Shown: positions 47,100-59,233, numbered from the stretch's first letter. The stretch is DNA of 64,000 nucleotides from Cinnamomum chago (GCA_038049695.1 CP142455.1:22295501-22359500), one strand, 5' to 3'. Translations and numbers: made by a program. Notes: a model not told the origin generated them from the letters alone.

Positions 47100-48000
47100 T
47101 ACTAGAATGGATTAACTTAATATAAGAAAAACCAATCAACCACAAAAGAAAGGAGGCACGCGATTTTTAACGTGGAAAACCTTATTCGAGAAAACCACTA
47201 GTGGTAGCGACCAGCGGAAAAATCAAGCGCTATATAATGAAAGTTATAAGGACTCATATAACATTTCCCAGTTGCAACTCAACTTAATAACTACGATGGA
47301 CTTATCGACTACTCGCCGTTCACCTTCACCGTGATTGATCCAGCCACACTTTGATGCCTCTCAAAGTGATGCAAACTCAACCTAAGGACTACGATGGACT
47401 TGTCGACTACCCACCATTCACCTTCACCGTGCTTGATCCAGCAATACTTCGACGCCTCTCAAAGTGATGCGAACTCAACCCACCTTGATGGCTCTCAAGG
47501 TACTTCAATTAGCAATAGAGAAAGAAGAAATCTGCTCTTTCAATAATTAGCACAACTACCTTTGCTGCAGAACTCCTAAAACTCTCTCTAAGGATTCTCA
47601 ATCTTTTATTGGGAGAGAGGTAAGTTCCAGGGTAGCAATAAGATGCTTATATAGCCCAAGGGTCGGGCATGAGGTTTCCAATTCGATCAGAACTCAAAAA
47701 ACTGAAGCTTGAGTGAAATTAGGAGTACTCTTCATCGACAGAAAATCTTACTTTGCTATAACGAGCTACCTCTCTGCCCAGGCTCCCAATAGCGAGCCTC
47801 AGTCATAATTCTAGGAGCAGTTGGTTAAATGAACCTAGTTGTCCGTTAACTGAACCGCAGCTCGGTGACTTGTTGGTTCCAATTTCAACGAGCAACATTT
47901 TGAAGGAATTGCGTAGTCGCTCACCTTGTCGGTCAACCCCTTGGTTCACCAAACTGGTCGATTAACTGATTATGGTATTTATTCTAGATTGAATTCCTTT
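47100..48000 (-). mobile_element. LTR-like segment nested in the MULE-like element
   Basis: GATTTTTAACGTGGAAAACC near 47163 resembles the R-U5 part of a copia-type LTR on the - strand, and GCTTATATAGCCC near 47648 would be its TATA box on the - strand. A 98-bp tandem duplication lies inside (47277-47480). Borders are approximate. Confidence 0.4.
47277..47480 (-). repeat. 98-bp tandem duplication
   Basis: Copies start at 47277 and 47375, each running ACTCAAC..., CTACGATGGACTT, CACCTTCACCGTG, TTGATCCAGC and CCTCTCAAAGTGATG. A third partial copy begins near 47473. Confidence 0.8.
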
Positions 48001-49929
48001 TTGGAAAAGGAATTGTTTCCCTAGTTTGAGGACTTAGGTGGGACCTTGGCTACCCTTTGAGGACTCATTTGACTGTATGTGATAATGTTTTGAGCCGACC
48101 TTCCTCGTGGTTATTCCAGTCGTATCGGGATTCAACCTAACTCAATCATGAATGGTATGGGGCAACGGGATACCCTCCTTTGTATGTATGCACGAAGATT
48201 ATTCGTTCGGAGTATCGCGAACCCTAATTCCTTTCATTGACTGAGTAGGGACGTATGATGCTTCAGGAATAACATTGTACTTAGGTGTGGATTGTTTACT
48301 GATTTTGATTTTGAATTGTACTGTTTGGTACCTGTTTACATGTGATGAACATGTTCATTCGCTCTGTTTACTTTGCTTTGTTTGGGATCACATGGAGACT
48401 TAGATGATGAACTTAGGATTCCTTTTGACGTTCCATTTGTTCCGATGCTTGACTGAAGTGTCAAGGCTAGGTGGTTTTTTATTGCATAAGCTTTGAAGAT
48501 GACTACTTTGGTATTTGATGTTCTGCTTGCTTAATTGATTTGATTTGATGAAAGGTAGTAGTCTCTTTTTCGTATTGACGAATCTTGTTCATGTAAGAGG
48601 AACCTAGCCCTTCACTATTACTGCACTAGGACTTTTGTGTCAGGCACCGTTCAGCTGTACCGTTCGACACGGCTGGGGCACCACTATGATAGGACCATTA
48701 CTTTTGGCCGTCTGCAGTTCGGAGATGTGATGGATGTACACCATTGGATACTTATGATGATGGGAGGTTTTGTTGGTTGTTTGCTTGTACCCCAGGTATC
48801 CACTTTTTCTTGCTTGGCCGGGCTTTTCTCCCGTATATTTTCTCTACCACAACTCGGTTCAAGTAGGGAGGGCTGTGATATTATCTCGTGGTAATTAGCA
48901 TACGTGGACTGCCTAACTTGTTAGTTATATGTTAGCTTGTTTATGATTCCGATGCTAGCATTCTTAATGATCTTGTCTACTCGTTTATTTTATCTAGTAA
49001 CGCATACCTTTGATGTTTATATATTCATCTGCTTGCCGATCGTCGTGTCTGATGAGGAGGAGGAGACGAAGGAAGTTCAGATGGATCGGTCTGATCACCT
49101 CCTAGACTACTCTGTACAAATAACATTGTACAGCCGTATCGTCTCTGTACTCAGGAGCCACATCCTTATACTTGGCTAGATTCATCTTTTGGTTATTTCG
49201 TCCTTTTGATTAGGCCCAAGTTTTAGGGTGGCCTTTTGTTGTAAATAATACTTTTGGTTAACTGTTTCAAATTTGAGCTCTAGTTAATACATTTCAGAAT
49301 TTGCTCCTAACTATACATCTTGAGATACCTCATGTATTTATGAAGCTTCCGCTATACGTTTTATGTATCTGATCAAATGTATACACCTCGCAGCGGTCTT
49401 TGATCCATATAGGACATGATTGAGGTCACGTATTGTTTATTGATGTTGAAAATTTTTAATTGGCCCTAATCTCACGCATAATCCTCAGTTTAACAATTGG
49501 AGGAGCGATATAGCTTCAAAACACATCTCCATCACCAGCGTTTTGACATCAAATTCACGTAAACCACCCTGGCTAAACTCGTGGCGGGCGCTCACCAGCG
49601 CCTTAGCCCCGTCATAGAGTTTATCACTCTCTTAATTGTGACATCTTAGAATGGTGACGTTAGGATTCGGTCCCATTGAGGCCAGGGAACCAAAGTTCGC
49701 CAAAACATGGAAGGGCATTGTTGCCGTTTACATGAAATAGGGAAAAGTACCCCGTAAAATCCCTTTAAAATGTTCCGTTGTCCTTGATTGAAAACTAAGT
49801 GGAAAACTTAGACGCTAATTTGATAACTTTTAAAACTTGTGTCCTTTTTTGACATAAAGCCAAAACTTAAGCCCTTATTTATAAATTTGCCCTTTTAAAT
49901 TCTAGCTCGGCTAAGGAAAAGAAGGCTAT

Positions 49930-50462
49930 TTTTTTAGAGAGCTGTTAATGCCACAACCCAAGCTTCTCTTTCCACATCCCTTCTCTTTACACGTCCCACT
50001 TAAGTTAAATTTTTTTTAGAATTTCTCTCTACACACCCTACTGTTCCCAAAATACACAAACCCCTCGACCCTCATTTTCTTAGTTCACTCCCCTTCTTGC
50101 CCCCCTCTTTCCTTCTCCCGGCCACCACCCTCTGCCAACCGCCCTCCACCATCTATCCCTCTCATTCTCATGTCTCTCTCCCCTCGTCCCTCCCTCTCCC
50201 CTCCCTCTTTCTCTCTCCCTCTCCCTGCCATCGCCCTCTCTCCCTCTCCCTGTCCCTTTCCCCCTTCGGTGGTGCTGCTGAAGGGGACGGTGGTGGCTAG
50301 GTTGGGTTGGGTCGGGGGTGCGTGAGTGTAGCAAGAAGTTGGGGAGGGAGAGACTTTTGATAGATGTTCTTTTAGGTAATTTCACATAGGGATATATTTG
50401 TCATAAAAAAAGGAATGTGGAAAGAGAAGCATGGGTTGTCGCATTAACAACTCTCTTTTTTA
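49930..50462. mobile_element. 530-bp foldback element with pyrimidine-rich core
   Basis: The left end TTTTTTAGAGAGCTGTTAAT and the right end ATTAACAACTCTCTTTTTT are inverted copies. The match continues inward for about 50 bases (CACAACCCAAGCTTCTCTTT and its partner). The core at 50085-50270 is almost purely C and T on the + strand. No transposase; the superfamily is undetermined. Confidence 0.65.
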
Positions 50463-50479
50463 AACGAAAGGCAAAGGCA

Positions 50480-50695
50480 CTCATTGCCAGAGTCTGGATC
50501 CCTTGTTTCGTAGAAACAAGGGGATATTTTTCATCCAATCCACAATTGTCAATTGTGTAAAATCTCTCCCTAGAATTTTCTCATTCCAAGAAAGCAATTG
50601 AGATGGTGCATTAGCTGTCATAAGATTTTACATAATTGGTGATTGTGGATTGGATGAAATCGTATCCTTCAGATGCGGACTCCTCATTGTCCGTG
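50480..50695. mobile_element. MITE-like hairpin element
   Basis: TTCATCCAATCCACAATTG at about 50529 and CAATTGTGTAAAATCT pair with the reverse complement of 50624-50660. The inverted match continues weakly to both outer ends (CAGAGTCTGGATCC and its partner). It follows the previous foldback element directly. Confidence 0.55.
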
Positions 50696-51964
50696 TTCTT
50701 TACTCGGGAATAGTTACAAGTGAGTGAGATTTTAGGGATTTGAATCTACAATCATTCTTTTCATCTTCTTTTATTTCCAACAATGTCCTTTTCTTCTTAT
50801 TCTATTCCCAAACAATCTTAATGACAAACTAGCAACAAACGCCAATGCTAAGCCCGAGCCAAAATGAAAATATATTAAAATTTAAGAATTCTTTTAAAAT
50901 ATTACTAAGATAAAATAAAACTAAACTAAAGAAATTTATTAGCTTTGAATATTAAAATCTTTTAACATGTCATGAAAATAAATATAAAATAAAGTAAACT
51001 TACATAACATGACGACCCCTTGAATTTAAAGGCATTGACCATTGCACAAGTATGAATCTGTGTCTATATGGGACAACTCTCTTAAGTTAAAGCTAAGGAT
51101 AAGTTAAAGCTCAAGTGTATGGTGGGGCCCACATGGGGTGGGGATGGGGGGATTTCAAGGACTCCATAGGGCCCTTCTCTTTGTAAAAAAAATAGTCCCA
51201 ACCATGGTTACTACCATCTCCATCTGGCCCTAGAAGTTTAATGGTCAACAGTCCATTCGGATCTGTACACAGTCGATCCAACGGTCCAGTAAACTCTGAT
51301 TTGACTAAAAGCTAGTGGACATGTGCGATTTAGGGGGGTCGTGTGTTTAGTTCATTTGGATGGACCAAGGGCGGGCCCCACAAGCGTAAGCTTATAGAAT
51401 TAAATAGATAGGTATGGTGCCCGGGCTAAAAAAATATGATGAAATATGTGATTCTTTTCTGAGGTATTATTGAAAAAGAATAGATTTTACAGAAATAAAT
51501 AAATAATTTATATTTATTAATATATAATATATATATATATATATATTTAATATTTTATTTCTTTAATGTGGCACTTTATTCAATTAGTTTACCACCAAAA
51601 CCAAACCCAGCCCATTACATATTGTGCAAGTGTGTGTGACCATGGCGTTCAATGGAAGGTCATGGAGCAGGTTTGAAATTAATGACATGAGACCCACTAT
51701 AAAGTGGTGCAGGTTTAGGATGTCAAATGAGGTGGGTATAAAATTAGTATGACCCAATCTTGACCCACCTCATTGCCATCCCTATATAAGACCATCCAAG
51801 CCATTCACGAAGCTTACCAAACCCTCAAAGAAACATAGAAGGATGACCATCCTCTTAATATCATTATAAATTCAGTATGAAGGAGGGCATTTGTTTTCCT
51901 AAATTGAGTTCTTTAATCATATGAACTCCAACTCATTCCTAAATTCAGTCTGAAGGAGTGCACT
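50696..51964. other. Intergenic repeats, no gene
   Basis: It contains a GCTAAGCCCGAGCC segment near 50850, a GTGGGGCCCAC site at 51122-51132 opposite a CGGGCCCCAC at about 51375, and an (AT)n run at about 51515-51546. Parts may be Helitron- or MITE-derived. Confidence 0.35.
51515..51546 (+). repeat. (AT)n microsatellite
   Basis: An almost pure alternating AT run. Confidence 0.8.
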
Positions 51965-52446
51965 TCTTTTAGAGATAATTAGCGAAAGGTCCCACATATA
52001 GGACTTGTAAGGCCTGTAGTCCATCAACTTTTCCTCTAAGGCCTGTAGTCCATGCAGCTTGGAAATATTTTGGTGAGAGGTCTCTAGACACGCCACCTCA
52101 TATATTTTAATGACTTATTTGCCCTTTTAACTGATTAGGCATAAAATTTTAAAATTTGAAAATTTAAATATTTCATTCTCCCTCCTTTTCTTCTTCAATC
52201 AGGATGTGGAGAGAGACTAGGGTTTCCAGGATTTGATTGTGCTACGTTTGCAATCGAAGGATTGGATCAAGGTTTTTTTATCCGGACTTCTGCACGTGGA
52301 TCTTCGTTGCAGGAACAGGAGAGAGATCAATTTTGATCTCGAGAGGGCTACACTGATCTAATTTGTGCAGAAATTCGAAGTTGCAGACGCTCGGCATACA
52401 AGTTTGGGATCGGTTTTGAAGGCTGCAAACGACCGGAGTAGATCTG

Positions 52447-52785
52447 GTGTCCATCGCCATGGCCGGAGAGGGGTTCTTGATTTCGGATTGTAGACCGGAT
52501 TTGATGCACAGAGGGCTACCATTATCGTTGCCATCGTCACTGAAACCGGGAGAAGAACAGAGAAGATTCTTGGGTTTGCCGCACTTCCCTTCACCGGAGA
52601 AGGAGCGGATTGCCATGACGATCATCATCAGAGACTCCACCGTCCACTGCCACAGCTGTTGCGCCGTGGTCAGAGAAGGAAGGAGCAGAGTTTTCATCGT
52701 TTCTTGTTACAGAAACTTAAGGAAGAAGAACCAGTTCTGTTTAGGGAAGAAGACCGATTTGGGTTTGGTTCCGGGTTGTGTTTGA
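52447..52785 (+). other. Unassigned open frame in GC-rich segment
   Basis: A 112-codon frame from ATG 52447 overlaps a 139-codon frame on the other strand (52697-52278). Neither matches a family I know. The GC content is clearly higher than on both sides, so the segment may be a captured gene fragment in a transposon. It may not be translated. Confidence 0.25.
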
Positions 52786-52860
52786 GTCGGTTTGGTCGGG
52801 TTGGTTCCAGGTCAGGTTCGACCTAGCCCATTCCAGAAGTCCATCCCCATTCCAGTAAAA

Positions 52861-53690
52861 GTCAAATTTATCTGAGTTATGTATTTTTTGTCAAATTTAT
52901 TTGAGTTTTGGGCAAATCTATCTGAGTTTTGGCTATTTAACTGACTTCTGAAACAAATTTATCTGAGTTCTAGAAAAAATTATCTGAGTTCTGGGCAAAT
53001 CTATTTGAGTTTTTTTGGCTATTTATCTGACTTTTGGAACAAATTTAATTAAGTTCTAGACAAATCTATTCGTGTTTTTTGTTATTTATCTGAGTTCTGA
53101 AACAAATCTATCTGAGTTATAAACAAATCTATCTGAGTTTTTTGCACATTTATTTGAGTTTTTGAAAAATATAAGTTGGTTTCTGACAAATTTATCTCCA
53201 TTTTGATAAAATTTAACTGAGTTTTTGAACTAATCTTTCTGTGTTTTTGGTAAATTTATTTGTATTTTCTTAGATACATTTGTGTTTTTGAATTTTATTT
53301 GTATCTTTTGAAACTTATTTGTATTTTTTGAAATAAATTTAACTAACTTTTTGACAAAAAATACTTGAGTTTTTTGCCACATTGTTCGCTAATTTGGAAA
53401 ATTGGGTTATCTTAGTTTTGGCAAATGTATTTGTGTTTTTTTTTAAATTTATTTGTTTTTTTAATTTTATTTATGTCTTTTGAAATTTATTGATATTTTT
53501 TTTAAAATTTGTTTGGATCTTTTGAGATTTATATTGGATCTTTTGAAACTGATTTTCATCTTTTGAAATTTATTTATATCTTTTGAAATGTATTTGAGTC
53601 TTTTTAAATTTTTATCTGCATTCTTTTGAAATTTATTAATTTTTTTTAATTTATTTGCATTTTTGAAATTTATTTGTGTGTTTTAAGAAT
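52861..53690 (+). repeat. Decayed short-period tandem-repeat field
   Basis: Units of about 20-25 bases of the form AAATTTATCTGAGTTTTGG recur dozens of times. The first half keeps TCTGAGTT or TTTGAGTT; further right the unit drifts to TTTGTATTTTTTGAAA and TTTGAAATTTAT forms. Confidence 0.75.
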
Positions 53691-53880
53691 TTATTTAAAA
53701 ATCTCATTAATGAGATTCCATTAATCGTGGCCCATTAAATAGTAGTTGACTATTATTAATGGGATATCCCACCAATCATGGGATATGATTTAAAGAAATG
53801 GTAAATTAGGCATGACTTTTTTTTATGGACGGTTTGCAACAAAGTTATACTTTAAGGGACTTCTCACCGAATCACCCTTT

Positions 53881-56810
53881 CTTTTATTATAAAACGTAGC
53901 GATGCCTCATAGAAGAAATTAACATGACTAATAATATGCATTCGCAAATGCATATTATTTTCTTTTTGGGACTATTTATTTCCCCATTGATCATCCAACT
54001 CCCTTGGTCCTCCTTGAATCAAGGTTAATTTCTATGGATCAATGGCATGTGGTGGGCCACTTCAAGTATACTTCAAGCCTTTGTGAAGTAAAATCTCTCA
54101 TGTGGGGCTTGTGGATTTCTTATAAGATTTTCATCGGTAAAAATCTCAGAACTTCAAGCATATCATTGGGTTATGAGTTTTTACGTGATTAATGGCACAT
54201 GATGGACACTTGTGAAGTAGCAATCTCACATGTGGCGCCTGTAGTGCAAGCTGTGTAGCCAATTAGAAACCAAAACGTGTGGAAACTAACAACAATTGCA
54301 TACCAATAATTATGTGGGGCCCACCTTGTGGATCTCAATCACATGGATAAGAGGATTGGTTAGACAGATTTTAGGATGTATTAAGATTAGAGAGTGATTT
54401 GAGGATTAAGATAAGAAGATAAAATAGAAAAGTTAGGAAAAGAGAGATTTTAGGGAAAATTAGAAGGATTTTAGAAATGTAGGTCTATGAAACTATAATC
54501 TTAATTTAAATGGAGAGATTTAGGGAGGAGATTTGGGAGGTGTAGTGGCCCACATTAAGCCCAAAGCTCTGTAAGTATGTTTCTAAAAGGAGAAATTATA
54601 GGTGCTGACGTGACGCCCTCCACAACGCCCGTGCTTAGCCCGGGGCAAAAGGTAAGATATTATATTTTGAATTTATGAGATATCAAAATAAATAATAAAC
54701 ATATAAGAATATATTCATGCATATTTATATAAAAACAGTCAACACATCTTCAATCACAAATACAAGTGGTCAACATCAACAATAAACTATTAAAAGGATA
54801 AAGCTAAAAAACCCATTTAACAACAACATAAAAATAATAATAACAACAATAATTACTATTTGTTAATATATATAATATTAGTAATAAGAAATGCATTCAA
54901 GTTTTAGTTACCCATTGATAATTTCAAAGCCCCATAAAAAAAAAAAAAAAGCCACCCCATTTGGGCTTGTTTGTGCAATAAGAGAACTCTAGTTTATGTG
55001 GATTTTTATTTCTTCATGAGAATGAAATTTTGTATTTTCGCAGAAAATCAAAGTTCTTTCTATTAAGGAAAAATGATTCATTTTTTTCTTATATGCAAGG
55101 AAAATACGTCACACCAAAAAATATAATATTGTTAACTAAGAAAATCATTAAAATCTGCAATCCTCTCGTTGCACAAATGCACCGTTTTTTTATTTTCACA
55201 TCGGCCAATTTTCATTTCAATGCCTCGGTATAAATTTCTTCTCTACCCCTTTAAAGTAGCACTAGTACCATTTTAGAACTGATCAAACCGTTTTGTAGCT
55301 CTAGATTTTTTAAAAAATGTATAAATATCTTAACTTTAAAAGCCATAAATTATGAGACTATAAGATCACATGCTAGTGTTATTTGATCGCAGTAATAATT
55401 AGCCCACTTTGGATCAATGTATATATCTCTTAATTATAAGTCCATGTGGGCCTACGAAAGTGTAATTTATCGTGGGCCAAACTTATGGTCATATTTTTTG
55501 ACTTATTAGTTCATATAGACATAAATTACATAGTCCATGTCATAAAAAACATGAGGTGGTCTACCAGTAAGTAAAAATTTATTAGTGTGAATTGTTGAAA
55601 GATAAAAAGATGACAATCTTGAGAAGATGGAAGATAGATGGTATTGTGAAAAATTTATTAGTGTGAATTGTTGAAAGGTGGGCCCTAAATATTAAAATTA
55701 AAAGATGACAATCTTGAGAAGATGGAAAATAGATGGTGCTGAGAGAGAGAATAATTGTAGTACAATAGAGAGATTTTAGGAGATATTGATTGATAGACTT
55801 TAGGAGATAGAAGATTTGAATAGAGATTTTAGGGGATATTGATTGAGAGACTTTAGGAGATAGAGGATATGGATAAAGAGATTTTTTTGAGAAAAAATTC
55901 TGGCATGTGATGACATGGCACCTTAAATCACTCTATGTTTTTTCTCCATATTTATTTGAAAGGAAAATTATTGGGTTGGTGAGGTGGCACCCCTCACAGC
56001 ACACCTTCCCCTTTGCTTTAATATATATAAAGTGAAACTCTTTAGTGGGTGCTTTCCATCCAAGATCTATATAATTCAAATGCATATCCACCTATTTATG
56101 GGACATGGCAAAATCTAACTCCAATAAGTCATGGTCCCACAGTAAGATTAAGCATGTAAATAATATGAATAAAGTATTAGAAAACACATATATTTTAGAT
56201 ATCAGGCTCCACTTTCTCGGAATGAAAACAAATATATAAACTATTTCAATCCAAAATGATGAAGTCATAAGAAAAAAATTTTAACAGCTAAAAGGAACTT
56301 CAAAAGAAAGTATGAAATGTTTTTTCACCTTAAAGCTACCTTTGTATTTTTTTAATTGAAGATTTACAAAAATCCAATATTTTGATGACCTGGAGATCAA
56401 GCTGGTGGGGTCAACTTAACCTCATATTCAAACCTGATTTTTACTTGGCTTGACATTTGCAGTTTTTTTTAATTTTTATTTAGGTCAATTTAATGTACCC
56501 ACACCCAATATAACAATCAAACTTGGTTCTTGCTCATGAGAAATTCTGATTTTTATTCAACTTGAATCTAGTTTTTGCTCAAATCACATAAACCAAATAA
56601 TATTGTCAAAACATGAATAAAAATATGATTTTATCGATTTTTCTTGTTTATCTACACAATTTTGTAATCTAATTAACACTAATTGAGTGGTGCAATTTCC
56701 CTTACGAGCATATAGTTGTCATATGTAATTTATACTTGACCTAACTTAAATAAAAGAATAATCAATTCATTAATAAAAATAAGTGGTATTAAAAAATTGA
56801 TACATATACC
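53881..56810. other. AT-rich intergenic region with small repeats
   Basis: No coding sequence recognised. It includes a GTGGGGCCCAC site at 54314-54324, a CCCGTGCTTAGCCCGGGGC segment near 54629 of Helitron-terminus type, and two kinds of tandem repeat at 55578-55880. Confidence 0.4.
55578..55880 (+). repeat. Two adjacent tandem-repeat blocks
   Basis: Block 1 repeats ATTAGTGTGAATTGTTGAAA and GATGACAATCTTGAGAAGAT twice (about 55578-55740). Block 2 repeats GAGATTTTAGG(A/G)GATATTGATTGA and GACTTTAGGAGATAGA at about 55770-55875. Confidence 0.7.
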
Positions 56811-56814
56811 TTTC

Positions 56815-59219
56815 AATTCATCACTTTCACAGATGACTACTCAAGATATGGATACATATACCTTATGCACCGCAAGTCTGAGGCTTTTGAAAAGTTCAAA
56901 GAGTTTCGAGCGGAAGCGGAAAAACAATTAGGTAAAAGTATCAAGACTCTTCGATCAGATCGAGGAGGGGAATATCTCTCTGGTGATTTTATGGGATACT
57001 TATCAGAAAATGGGATTCTATCCCAGTTGTCTGCTCCCGGTATGCCTCAACAGAATGGAGTAGCGGAAAGAAGGAACCAGACTCTTTTATATATGATTAG
57101 ATCTATGTTGAGTTTCTCAGGATTACTTATATCCTTTTGGGGATATGCCTTGGATACTGCGATGTACATACTAAACCTCGTGCTATCTAAGTCTGTACCT
57201 AAGACTCCCCAGGAGTTATGGTCTGGGCGAAAGCCTAGTCTACAACATTTACACATTTGGGGTTGTTCGGCACACGTACTGAAGGTAAAGACGGATAAAT
57301 TGGAAACGAAGTCGGAAGTATGCACGTTTGTAGGATATCCTATAGGAACTAAAGGTTGGCTATTCTATAATCCCAGAGAGCAGAAAGTGCTGGTAAACAC
57401 CAATGCGGTTTTTCTGGAGGAATATTATATGATGGACCGGAAATCTTTAGAAGAGGTGATCTTGGAAGAGATTCAAGAACAATCAATTCCAAATCCAAGT
57501 ATGACCGAACTTGAGGAAGAACCGCCCCTACCAGACCCATAGTTACACCAGTGCCTCGTCGTAGTGGGAGAATAATCAGGCCCCCTAATAGGTTCTCGTT
57601 CTTGGGAGAGTCTTACGAGGCAATCCAGGAAGAATTGGAACAGGATCCCTGTAACTATGATGAAGCAATTAATGACATAGATTCGGGACATTGGCAAGAT
57701 GCTATGAAAGTTGAAATGAAGTCTATGTACTCTAATCAGGTCTGAACACTTGTGGACTTGCCTGCCAATATCAAACCTATTGGGTGCGAGTGGGTCTACA
57801 AGAGAAAGAGAGGAACAGATGGAAAAGTTGAGACCTTTAAGGCCAGGCTTGTTGCGAAAGGGTATACTCAGAAAGAGGGTATCGATTATGAGGGAACCTT
57901 CTCGCTGGTAGCCATGCTCAAATCCATCCGGATACTCTTATCTATAGCAGCTCATCTCAATTACGAGATTTGGCAAATGGATGTCAAGACGGAGTTCCTC
58001 AACAACCATCTTGAGGAAGACATCTATATGATGCAGCCAGACGGTTTTATAGCAAGTAACCAAAAGCAAAGAGTTTGCAAGCTGCAGAAGTCCATTTATG
58101 GATTGAAGCAGGCATCCCGAAGCTAGAACATCCGTTTTGACTGGGCAATCAAATCATTTGGTTTTAGTTAAAATCCGGATGAGACATGTGTGTACATGAA
58201 TAATGAAGGTGACATGGTAGTTTTTTTATTTTATACGTCGACGACATCCTTCGCCTTAGGAAAGATATAGGAATGTTGTCAACAGTAAAAGTTTGGTTAG
58301 CAAAGACTTTTGATATGAAGGACTTGGGAGAAGCTAGTTACATCCTGGGATCAAACTCCATCGAGACCGAAAAAATATGATGATTGGCTTATCTCAAGCT
58401 GCTTACATAGATAAGGTACTGGTACAGTTTGCTATGCAGGACTCCAAGAAGGGTATCACACCTTTTAGGCATGGAGTGCACCTTTCCAAGGATCAGGGTC
58501 CCAAGACCCCGAAGGAAAAGGAGCAAATGAGAGCAATTCCATACGCTTCGGCTGTTGGTAGCCTCATGTATGCTATGCTATGTACTAGACTGGATATCTG
58601 TCATGCAGTGGGCTTAGTCAGCAGATATCAGTCTAACCCAGGTCCTGACCATTGGACTACTATAAAATGTATCCTCAAGTACTTGAGAAGAACTAGAGAT
58701 TACATGTTGATTTACGACAGTGATGAGCTGATTCCAGTCGGATACACAGATTCTGACTTCATGTCAGATAAGGATTCCAGGAAATCCACCTCTGGTTATG
58801 TGTTTATGTTTGGCGGAGGAGCTATCAGCTGGAGGAGTATTAAACAGGAATGTACCGCTGATTCTACTTCTGAGGTTGAATATGTAGCGGCTTGTGAAGC
58901 AGCTAAGGAAGTAGTATGACTCAAAAGATTCATTTTGGAACTTGGAGTGGTACCTTTGGCACGACAGCCGCTCACAGTTTATTGTGACAGCAGTAGGGCA
59001 GTCGCTCAGTCCAAGGAACCCAAGAGCCATAAAAGTCAAAAGCACGTACAGAGGAAGTATCACTTGGTCAGAGAGATTGTGCAGAGAGGTGATATTGCTA
59101 TCACTAAGATAGCCTCCGCAGACAATCTGACAGATCCTTTTACTAAGCTTTTGACCACCAAAGTCTTTAAGCAGCATGTAGACGGGATGGGCATGAGATG
59201 CAATCCTGATTGGCATTGA
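56815..59219 (+). pseudogene. 5'-truncated Ty1/copia polyprotein: integrase, RT, RNase H
   Basis: The reading frame opens abruptly in the integrase core at 56815 (FITFTDDYSRYG) and continues with SDRGGEY and GVAERRNQT. RT follows, with GCEWVYKRKRGTDGK near 57785 and MDVKTEFLNNHLEEDIYM near 57980. The YVDD catalytic motif is at 58234-58245. RNase H has GYTDSDFMSDKDSRKSTSGY, YCDSS and ADNLTDPFTK, and the frame ends at TGA 59217-59219. Frameshifts occur near 57540, 58220 and 58340-58380, and there are stops at 57743, about 58124, about 58168 and 58917, so no functional polyprotein can be made. Gag, protease and the 5' LTR are absent. Block spelling is nearest to Tork-like copia elements, which is inferred. 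Confidence 0.9.
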
Positions 59220-59233
59220 GCCCAAGTGGGAGA
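59220..59233 (+). promoter_or_regulatory. Polypurine tract of the copia element
   Basis: GCCCAAGTGGGAGA lies between the last stop codon and the 3' LTR. This is the expected position for plus-strand priming in reverse transcription. Confidence 0.6.

Larger units (their letters stand above)
46609..49892. mobile_element. 3.3-kb DNA transposon with about 190-bp terminal inverted repeats (MULE-like)
   Basis: 46609-46795 and 49704-49892 are reverse complements along most of their length. Shared blocks include TTAAGTTTTGG, CTTAGTTTTCAATCAAGGAC and ATGCCCTTCCATGTT. Long inverted repeats without a CACTA tip favour the Mutator-like superfamily. The inside has no recognised transposase; it contains a separate LTR-like segment and unassigned frames such as 48637-48894. 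No clean 9-bp duplication was found, so the class is inferred. Confidence 0.65.
51966..53880. mobile_element. Possible Pack-MULE-like element
   Basis: The left end has AAGGCCTGTAGTCCAT twice and TTTTGGTGAGAGGTCTCT. The right end has, on the - strand, ATTCGGTGAGAAGTCCCTT and GTCATGCCTAATTTACC, diverged relatives of left-end text. Inside, a GC-rich segment (52200-52860) looks like captured host sequence, followed by a long decayed tandem-repeat field. Termini are weakly matched, so this is tentative. Confidence 0.35.

Noticed and set aside
48637-49179. Possible small genes inside the MULE-like element
   Set aside because: Frames of 80-85 codons with no family match and no splice or promoter evidence; left as element interior.
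50080-50385. 101-codon Arg/Glu/Gly-rich frame on -
   Set aside because: Translation of a one-sided pyrimidine tract inside a foldback element.
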